From NCBI GenBank assembly GCA_031772625.1, contig CM062810.1:868825650-868889649 (forward strand): a stretch of DNA of 64,000 nucleotides, written 5' to 3'. The notes under the pieces are model-generated. The model searched no databases. It was not told where the DNA came from and worked only from the letters and a program-made list of their open reading frames with translations. The translations under genes were made by a program, and so were the position numbers. Positions 55,920-64,000 of the stretch are shown one piece after another (position 1 is the first letter of the stretch; each line of letters starts with the position of its first letter). This DNA comes from Pinus tabuliformis (lineage: Eukaryota > Streptophyta > Pinopsida > Pinales > Pinaceae).

Positions 55920-56945
55920 TGGATACTAAGGCTAATGTAGAAAGGTGGAACTCCTCCTTCTAATGGTTTTCCATTAACATCTGGACCATATATAAGTTCT
56001 GGTTGGTCATCAAACAAGTTAACTGAATCCTCATTTTCACCAATGTTTAAGGTCTGCTTTATTTGTGATTTATATGGTTCATTCTAATTAGTTTTGTTTA
56101 AGGGACTGGAATCTTTAGCTTTGCTATCTCTACTCCAAAATTGAATGGCAAAGAGGTTTTTTCCATTTGAAGGTTTTGAGTTTTAGCAGTAGGGATTTGA
56201 GTATGATTATTTTCTTTTTCCTTATTGGGGATCTCCTTATGTGGATTTTCAAGTGGAATTGAAGTGGATGTTTGATCAGCAGAAGGTTGATCAGAGGTTA
56301 TATCTACAATTGTGGGGCCAGAAGGATTTGGGTTTTGCCTAGGGAGGATTTGAAGGATCTTTGAAACAGGGGCTTCTTTTATTTTCTTGGGTTGATTTTG
56401 TGTTGTTTTCTTTGTTTTGTTAGGGACATCTTCATTAATTTTGCTTCTTATATTCTATTACTTGTGGACTTCGAAGATAGTAGAGTCATATCCTTGTTTA
56501 TAATCAAATGATTCACCAGACTGTACCTGTAATTGCTGCAACATATCCAGTTCCTGCTCATCTTGGGTTAGAAAAATAGTGTCCTCATCACTTATTCCCA
56601 CTAGGTTAATTTCTGTATCATGCTCTAGATTCTCTGGATGGGATGTCTCTACATAATTTCTTGAAAAGGAGGCCTTATATTCTGATTTGGTCTATTTTTC
56701 CCCATTTTTTGGTCATTTTTGAAATTTGGGTTTCTAATTGGAGGTGCTTGTTGGTTATCCCATTGGGGTTTCCTTTCCATGTTACATTTTCTCTCCATTA
56801 GTCTTTCCATGTTTTTTGGCCAAGTTATCTATTTTAAGATCAGATGGTGAAGTTTCATCCTTAGCAGTTCTCTTTTCATTTCTAACTCTAGCCCTTTTAG
56901 CTTACAAATTAGCTTCTACACTAACAACTACACTTTGCATTTCTT
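55920..56945 (-). other. Gag C-terminus/linker of element C, low-complexity remnant
   Basis: Minus-strand frames are broken and lysine/proline/asparagine-rich. No zinc knuckle was found by eye. The position between capsid and protease suggests a Gag-Pol linker. Confidence 0.4.
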
Positions 56946-57450
56946 CTAATGTCGGGGGTTTCTTTCCCTAAGTGAGTATGACATATCTATTTCAAAACCA
57001 TCAGGGAAATTTATTAATGCTAAGTCAGGTGGGGGTCTAAGGTTAACTGGGATTGCATTATATATGTTATTGAATCTAGTGTAGTAATCTTGAACATTTT
57101 CATTGGGTCCTCTCCTAATATTCTCATATTCTGAAAGGATTTGTAACAGATTCTTTTTCTTTTCCCACCTATCAGTAAACAACCTTTGGAAATTTTCTAG
57201 GTCTACAATATGGTTGGCAGGAAAGGCTTTAAACCACTTATTAACATCACCAATCAAAGTTTGGGCAAAGAGTCTCATCTAGACATTGACTTCATCTAAT
57301 TCATGTAGTTCAAAGAAGTCAGACATCTTGTTTACATGCTGCTAGGCAGTGTACTGACTAGTAGCATCAAACCAAGGAATTTTACTCTGATAATCTGCAG
57401 GCATAGCATGAAGTTGGGTAGGTAAAACAAGAGGAGCATATTTGTTTGCC
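56946..57450 (-). pseudogene. Gag of element C
   Basis: The core frame (57278-56946) reads RLFAQTLIGDVNKWFKAFPA, LENFQRLFTDRWEKKKN and YYTRFNNIYNAIPVNLRPPP. Upstream, through a stop, an IPWFDATS-like segment precedes it. This is a gypsy Gag capsid region. Sequence between 57450 and 58147 probably encodes the N-terminal part but is too broken to read with confidence. Confidence 0.7.
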
Positions 57451-58146
57451 ATTGTTGTTGGTTCGGAGGGGATAAGTTGTGGGGTTGATATACTTGGGAT
57501 TAATGCAGTAGTGGATGAAAAACTAGGACTAGTAGGTGGTGAATGAGTAATGATAGGCTAGTGAGGGAGTGAAGGTGCAAATGGTGGTGCAGAATGGAGC
57601 TCAGAAGGTACTGAAGTCAAAGGGAATAATGGTGAACTCAAAGTAGTGGAGAACTATTCATAAAACTCAGGGGTATTAGTAGTATTAATGGATGATTGTG
57701 GAGATTACAGAATGGACTCATCAATTGATCTGTTGGCCTATTGGACTTCAAGGTCTGTAATGAAATTAGGATCTAGAACAGTGTCGTATATTTCACTTTC
57801 ATATTTTGTTTTAAATAATGAAAGACCAAATTGCTCATAAAAGGGAAGATCTTCTAAAAATAACCACTCATCAGGACATGAATTAGCTTTAAATAAAGGT
57901 GTTTGACTAACTAAACTATCTTCTTTTTTATATTTTCTTGAAATCAGGTTGGGATTATCAACTACTAGAGGAGGATTGGGATTTGGATTAGACCTAGTAA
58001 AATGAGTCTTCCTAGAAGCCAGAATTTTAATTTTTTAAATTGTTTTTGTGAGAATTTTTCAATATGACTTCTAACAAATGACTTTAAGAGGCTCAAAATA
58101 TAGAATAATAATTTTCTTAAATCTTTATTAGGACTGAGGAATTGTT

Positions 58147-58170
58147 GGTTCCCCAGTATGGTCACCGCTA
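58147..58170 (-). other. Primer-binding site of element C
   Basis: The minus strand after the LTR reads tagcggtgaccatactgggg, close to the tggcg...ctggggaac sites of Tat/Athila-type plant elements and unlike the Met-type sites of T, F, B and G. One base of the tggcg core is changed. Confidence 0.45.
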
Positions 58171-59190
58171 TGTTATCTCTCAGAATTTTCTCTAGAAGTT
58201 ATTAGAAGAAAGAAAATGACCGAGGTAACCACAAACTAACTTTGGGGCATAGGCTCTAGCCAACCTAAGTCCATAGAGGGCTCTCTCTATATGATTTAGA
58301 TTTGTTTGATGGGATTTTAGGCTAGTTCTTAATGTTCAAGGGATTTTTGATTTGTATTTGAATTTGGGTGGTGGGGTTCTTTAAACAGATGGATAGAATG
58401 ATGTCTCTAGTCCATTGGGCATATGGAGTCAACAAAAGAGCAACATGACTGGATCAACTCACTAAAGGAAATGTTCAAAGGGCAAGATAGGAGAGTAGAG
58501 TGTAGGTCTTTAGGCCAGAGGGGTGAAAAGGTTTTAACTAGGGTGAGAGAGCAATTAAGAATTCTCAGACCGTGATTGAAATGAGGAATAGAGGGTAATC
58601 ACAAACAAAGGGAAATTAAGAATCCTTTGCTATAGATTATAAAGAAACAACCTAAACCAAGGAGCAATTAAGAATTGCTTAGCATATATTATCAGTAGAA
58701 AACATGTATTGGCCTAACTATTATAACAGAGTGTAATTAAACAAATTCTGAGATAATACTTCAGTTATGACATTCAGATTAAGATAAACATTATGGAAAA
58801 ACATTTAAGAGATAACAACAACGTGAGAAAATACTTGTCTACACTTCGCTCTACACATGAATCCTTTGGAATATCTGGTCTTTAGTCATCAATCTAGCTC
58901 GTTGGCTCAGTCATTGCTCTAATGGATTTATAGTCTTTCGATCAATAAGTCTATATAAATGTCTAAGAATCCACACGACATACTTCGAATTTTGAAGTAT
59001 TTATACTAAGGTTTTATTACAAATATCTCAAACTGACTTGAGATTTAATCTAGGAAATACAAATATCTTCTCATAGGAAGATAGAGGCAGCTAGTGAATT
59101 TCTTTCATGCTATCCCATTTATTTTTGTATTGCTGCCTTTTATGGTTTGATTTTAGCTCTTTATGCTCTTTGCTTTTTTCAATTATCACA
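58171..59190 (-). repeat. 5' LTR of element C
   Basis: Its plus-strand edges are tgttatctctcag and aattatcaca. Element D begins only 4 bp beyond it (59195). Confidence 0.85.
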
Positions 59191-59194
59191 TTGG

Positions 59195-60721
59195 TGTTGG
59201 CATTATGATACAGGTGTTGTCCTTGATGGCAACTCACTAAGATGACAAATCATAGTGCAGTAGGTCAATAGCAAAGAATTAATGTTAAGACTACAAAGAA
59301 TGAAGAAGAATAGGTATACGCAGGTCCACCTTGGAAAAGAAGCATATACACATAGGTTAATAGAAGAAAAGGCGCATATGACGTACACAAGCATTTTCAC
59401 AGAAGGGAAAGAGCGTACATGTTGTAAAACTAAGTTTTGGTCTGTGGTATTGGTCCATGGTATTCTGGTTCATGGAATTGGTCCGAGGTATTGACCCTAG
59501 GTATTTGGTCCAAGGTATTGGTCCTAAGTGGTTTTAGTCCATGGTATTAAGAAAGACCTAAGACTATAAAAGGAGGAGAAGATCATTAGGCTAATGGGCG
59601 CAAGTGATGAATATCTAATGAAGTGTGAGATCTAGTATGCAGGTGATGTGTATGTGATGCTTTGCTAAGGATGCACCTATGTGGCGAATGAAGGTTGATG
59701 GACCAAGATCATGAAGACTAAAATGCATTATCATTATATGGTATCATCATGATTAGTTCAGATCTAAATACTGATGCATACCTTATCCTTTATATCTGAT
59801 GATCTGGGTATATCTTAAGTAGTAAATTGTAGCGAAGATATAAGTAATTATTTTCAGATCTGTACGTTGGTTCCCTTTGGTGAAAGGGCATATACACGTT
59901 GGTTTGACACAACGAAGTAGCGTATACATTATGAGATTTGATATTTGAGGTTGTTGTTGGTTGAAGTGGTTGTTGTAGAGTTCTAGGTTCTGGTCTGTGT
60001 TCTGGTCACTGTGTTTTGATAGCAGGGTTTTAGTGATTCAGTTGTTGGGTGATTCAGAGATCGATGATGCAGATATAGTTGATGGTTGTATTGTAATGGT
60101 GATTGATTTTGTGCTTTGATGTTATTGATGGATCCAGTCTGAAAATTTATGAAACATGGTCCCTAGAAGACAAGAGAAGGTCGTAGCCTTCTATAGGTCG
60201 GCGCTTACGTACTAGTAAATATATCAGCTAGTACAAGAGCTAAGGGGTTGTAGCTCCCTTCCAATAGGGGCTGGAGAATGAGAGAAGGTTGTAGCCTTCT
60301 GCAAGTGGATGCCTACATACTGGTATGAGTCTGCACCAGTACAAGATTGTAAACATGTTTTTCTTATATTAAAGAAAACAACAGCAGGTGGTTTTTTTCC
60401 CGCATTGGGTTTCCACCTTATATCTTGGTGTTCATGCATGTTTATTATGTGTGATGATCTGTTATGTTTTTACTACACCTGGTTACTGTTTATATGGTTA
60501 ATGAAGTTCTGATGCGCTGATTAAAGATCAACATGTGATGAATTAACTGAATCATAAGATTGCTGGATATACACTAGTTTCATGAAACACAGTTGCGTGT
60601 ACACGCGAGTTCCCTTAACTAAAGTAGTGTATATGAATCTGATTATGGAAATGAAAAATTATTGATTTTCTAATACTAATTCACCCCACCCCCCACCCCC
60701 CTCTCAGTATTATTTCCAACA
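59195..60721 (+). repeat. 5' LTR of element D
   Basis: It runs tgttggcatt...ttccaaca, about 1.53 kb against 1.31 kb in T. TATA-like tataaaagg at about 59565. Repeats of ggtcca(t/a)ggtattg occur near 59450-59550. Confidence 0.9.
60175..60340 (+). ncRNA. Leader hairpin cluster of element D
   Basis: agaagg-tcgtag-ccttct (60175-60192), gtactag/ctagtac (60209-60215, 60228-60234), aagggg-ttgtag-ctccctt (about 60242-60260), agaagg-ttgtag-ccttct (60283-60300) and ctggt/accag near 60320-60340. Same order and loop as in array T. The third ttgtag stem of T (gcagg/cctgc) is not conserved here. Confidence 0.5.
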
Positions 60722-60781
60722 ATTGGTATCACAGCAGGTCCTTCAGAAGAAGCTTGATCGCTTGAAGGAAGATCCATCATC

Positions 60782-62744
60782 ATGAGTAATCAAGAAAGAG
60801 AGGGATCTATCAAACCACCAATCTTCAATGGGAGCAATTTTTTTTACTGGAAGATAAGAACCAAAGCCTATCTACAATCACTTGGAACAGATATTATGGA
60901 AATCGTGGAAGGAGGATATACAATTCCATCAACAATTCCTACAAATACAACAAGTAGAAAGAAATATGAAACCAATGCCAAAGTTGTTACTATTTTATTG
61001 AGAAGTTTGTCAAAATCAAAGTTTGTCAAGGTCATGTAGCTCAAATCAGCCAGAGAAATATTGGACAAAATCATTTTGAGCTACGAAGGAGACTCTCAGG
61101 TAAAACATGCTAAGCATCAAACTCTCAGAATACAGTATGAAACTCTTAAGATGCATAGTGATGAAAGCATATCTAGTTACTTCTTACGTATAGATGAGGT
61201 TGTCAATTGCATGAGGAATCTCGATGAATATATTAATGAAGTTGCCTTAGTTGAGAAAGATTTGAGATCCTTGTGTGCTAAATTTGAACCCAAAGTGTCT
61301 GCCATAGAAGAAAAGCAGGATCTGCAGAATATCTCTATGACGCAACTTCACAGAATCTTAACTACTTTTGAAATGAGAAAAGGAGGACCATCAGATATGA
61401 GAGAAGCCGCATTTAAAGTATTAACAAAGAAAAAAGAAAAACTCAATGAATCAGGATACATTTCAAAAGAATAATATGAGGTAAATTTTGTCAAGAAGCT
61501 TCAACGGGGATATGGAAGGTTCAAAGGTAAGCTACCTTTCAAATGTTTTTCTTGTGGTAGAGTTGGTCATTACGCTGCTAGATGCCCTCATAACAAAGGA
61601 AAGATGTCTGAAGAAGGTAATAGAAGTTATTATACTCATGATAATGATGATGGCTTGTTGAATAGTGATGAAGATAATCAGGAAATTAAACTTCTCATCG
61701 CATATGAAAATATGACGTAGAAAAAGAAGAAGTTATTAGATTAAAAGTTCAGCTAGAGACAGTAACTAGAGTAAGGGGGAAGCTGAAGGATGTAGTGATA
61801 TCATTAAGAAATGAAATAAATGATTAGAGCATAACAATCTAGAGACTTGAATCTAATATCCTCTCTCTAAAGGAATATCTTGAAGAATCAAAGAAGCAGA
61901 ATGAAGGTGGTCTTGAAGAACAAGAACATGAAGTTCTCGAATTAAGGAAACAAGTGGAAAAAAGAAGAAAAGCTGAAGAAAAAATAAAGAAGCAATAGCT
62001 GGAAAAGGAAGAACAACATCAAGTTGAGGTAAATATCTTAAAAGATAAGTTAGAAGAAAAGGATAAATTGTTACGATTACAAGACAGTAGTAAGATTTTG
62101 GATAATATTCTTAGTAGTCAAAGGTCTCCTACCATCAAAACTGGTCTTGGTTTTCATGGATCTATTGAAGGGGAATCTAGCTCACACGGTGAGGCAAGGA
62201 ACTCTAATGAGAAATCTGAAATTCTCAACAAGGAGATGAGAGGACAACCCCATCAACTACCAAGGAAAGGAAATCTTCAAAGAAAATCTTTTACTCCTAA
62301 CTGTGGAAGTAATAGTCGGTTATTTTCTTCAAAGAATGATGTTGAATGTTTTATATGTCATAATTTTGGACATGTTGTAGCAAAGTATAGAAGTAGCATA
62401 GTTCATGACCATCACACAGAAAAATAATCAAATTCCAAGTACTTTAAGGGATATTGTTTTGCTTGCAATATGTTTGGTCACAAAGCTATTGATTGCAATA
62501 AAACGAATATGAAACATGTAAGATGTTATGTGTGTAACAAGTTTGGACATAAAGTAAAGGAATGCAGGAGAAAAATCTAACACCAAAGCAAAAGGAGCAT
62601 ATATCATCCCAATCCCAAGTATTGAAGAAGACAGAATTATTGTCAAAAAGATGTGGCATAACTCAGTTAGCAGACCTAACAGAGTCAGGGGAAGCTGAAA
62701 GTGTAAAACTTCAGTACTCCAATTTACATACGCACCTATTATGA
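60782..62744 (+). pseudogene. Gag of element D, broken
   Basis: The start ATG at 60782 (MSNQEREGSIKPPIFNG) aligns with the T start MANPEREAHIRPPVFDG. A TAG after SKFVKVM (about 61037) and stops after ISKE (61472), in the coiled coil (61718, 61827, 61998) and after HTEK (62425) break it. Knuckles remain recognisable: CFSCGRVGHYAARC, CFICHNFGHVVAKY (last C changed to Y), CFACNMFGHKAIDC and CYVCNKFGHKVKEC. It supports the four-knuckle layout of the family. Confidence 0.88.
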
Positions 62745-63516
62745 AAAGAATTCACGTATATATGCGAGTTAGATGCTGCACAGTAGTGTATATGGTGTTC
62801 TGAGGAAAAAGCAGCGGTGCAGACTATGTAAAGGGAGTCTGATATGGTTCAGTCGCTTATCTGCTCTGTTTGATGATGGTATGGCACAGGTTTAGGGGGA
62901 GCATATGCTTCGAATAATGCATTGTTGGCATTATGGTTAGAAGTCTTTGGTGATGATGGTTATATGGCTAAATGATACATCTTGCTACTTATTGTTGGTT
63001 GGTCAAGAGAATGGTATTGCAGGTTACAAGTCTGGATGCTGGTAACAGATGCTTATGGTGCAAATCATATATGGTGTATGATAGTAGTTGATGACTATCA
63101 TGGTCTTGTTTTGGTCTTTGGTCTAAATGTCATATATATCTTTTAAAAGACCCATGAGTCATATGATGCAATAATTTCTATCTCAGTCATGTATAAACTT
63201 TTGGTATATCCCCACTTGGTTGGGAAATTGATGTATGTATGAGTCATTGGTGATAGGAAGGTCATACTCACTTAGTTGAGTTGTAGAGTCATGTTATTCT
63301 TTTGAAAAATATTTTTGCAAACTGTGCATGTGCTCAGGGGGAGCATGGACGAATCCGTACATCTTAGCATCAGAGATTTCAGCATGTACTCAGGGGAGTA
63401 TGGACAACACAATGTATATCAAAGGGAGAGGATATCTTGGTCCACCCTTTGCCCTTGATGTCAAAGGGGTAGAGTGACTTGGTGTTGTTGTTTCCATCAA
63501 GTCCAAAGGGGGAGAT
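62745..63516 (+). other. 3' untranslated region and polypurine tract of element D
   Basis: Like T, it has repeated gggggag motifs, an internal tgttggcattatgg near 62923 and the final ccaaagggggagat (63503-63516) before LTR 2. Confidence 0.75.
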
Positions 63517-64000
63517 TGTCGGCATTATGATACAGGTGTTGTCCTTGATGGCAACACACTTTGATGACAGATCACAATGCAATTGGTCAATAACAAATAA
63601 TTAATGTTTAGACTGCAAAGAATCAAGAAAAAGAGGCATACGCAGGTCCACCTTGGCAAAGAAGCGTATACACGCGGGTTAATAGAACAAAATCTGCGTA
63701 TGACATACACACGAATTTTCACAGAAGGGAAAGCATGTACATGTTGGAAAACTAAGTTTTGGTATGTGGTATTGGTCCATGGTATTCTGGTTCATGGAAT
63801 TGGTCCAAGGTATTGAACCTAGGTATTTGGTCCAAGGTATTGGTCCTAAGTGGTTTTGGTCTATGGTATTAAGAAAGGCCTAAGAATATAAAAGGAGGAG
63901 AAGATCCTTAGGCCAATGGGCACAAGTGATGAATATCTGATGAAGTGTGAGATCTAGTATGCAGGTTATGGGTATGTGATGCTTTGCTAAGAATGCACCT
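63517..64000 (+). repeat. 3' LTR of element D, cut by window end
   Basis: It starts tgtcggcattatgatac and matches 59195-59680. The TATA-like tataaaagg is near 63888. Confidence 0.88.

Larger units (their letters stand above)
42217..59190 (-). mobile_element. Tat-like Ty3/gypsy retrotransposon C with additional RNase H
   Basis: LTRs of about 1 kb (42217-43229 and 58171-59190) match each other. Element B occupies 47077-52945 inside it, so C itself is about 11.1 kb. Minus-strand order is Gag, protease, archaeal-type RNase H (aRNH), linker, reverse transcriptase, RNase H, [B], integrase, then a 2.7-kb 3' region. Large size, the aRNH and a tggcg-type primer site fit the Tat group. Stops, frame shifts and a lost integrase aspartate show it is dead. 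No clean target duplication is seen (cttgt on the left, ttggt on the right). Confidence 0.85.
59195..64000 (+). mobile_element. TR-GAG element D, older broken relative of T, truncated by window end
   Basis: LTR 1 (59195-60721), Met primer site (60723), broken Gag (60782-62744), 3' region with repeated gggggag motifs, polypurine tract (63505-63516) and the start of LTR 2 (63517 onward). LTR starts (tgttggcattatgatac, tgtcggcattatgatac), Gag and leader hairpins match array T with many substitutions. No polymerase genes are present. Confidence 0.9.

Overview
This window is repeat-rich nuclear DNA of a land plant, most likely a seed plant with a large genome. The signs are nested LTR retrotransposons of plant Copia and Ty3/gypsy type, initiator-Met primer-binding sites, CACTA-like transposon ends, long (AT)n arrays and intron-bearing plant gene relics. 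The species cannot be fixed from the sequence. There are no operons, CRISPR arrays or bacterial genes. I found no intact host gene. The only undamaged long reading frames are two identical gag genes of a non-autonomous retrotransposon.

Layout. 1-930: end of a CACTA-like element with a tRNA-Val(UAC)-like sequence at its inner border. 1622-12870: a decayed Ty3/gypsy element (G, + strand). Its gag is split by a solo LTR of its own family (4487-11114), which is itself split by a defective Copia element (F, 4832-9090, - strand). 12874-15043: a truncated gypsy copy (A) lying between two (AT)n arrays. 15044-27630: a decayed gag-bearing element (E) interrupted by a 9.4-kb tandem array of a gag-only retrotransposon (T, 15548-24993): LTR-gag-LTR-gag-LTR inside a single 5-bp target duplication.

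27631-28533: a second CACTA-like end with the same tRNA-like sequence, in the opposite orientation. 28534-42216: AT-rich DNA holding broken copies of host genes, all on the minus strand: a probable ubiquitin protease (UBP) tail, a NudC/BOBBER-type gene with introns, an intronless NSE4 copy, and a second partial copy of the NSE4 5' end.

42217-59190: a Tat-like gypsy element (C, - strand, about 11.1 kb without its insertion). It carries an additional archaeal-type RNase H between protease and reverse transcriptase. Element B (47077-52940, - strand, perfect target duplication) is inserted in it. 59195-64000: an older, broken relative of T (element D), running off the window.

How the parts relate. 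T and D encode only Gag, so they would need reverse transcriptase and integrase from a Copia partner in trans. Their LTR leaders share a cluster of hairpins with UUGUAG loops, a candidate cis-acting RNA signal. Relative ages follow from nesting: G is older than its solo LTR, which is older than F; E is older than T; C is older than B. All coordinates of element ends come from reading and comparing repeats by eye.
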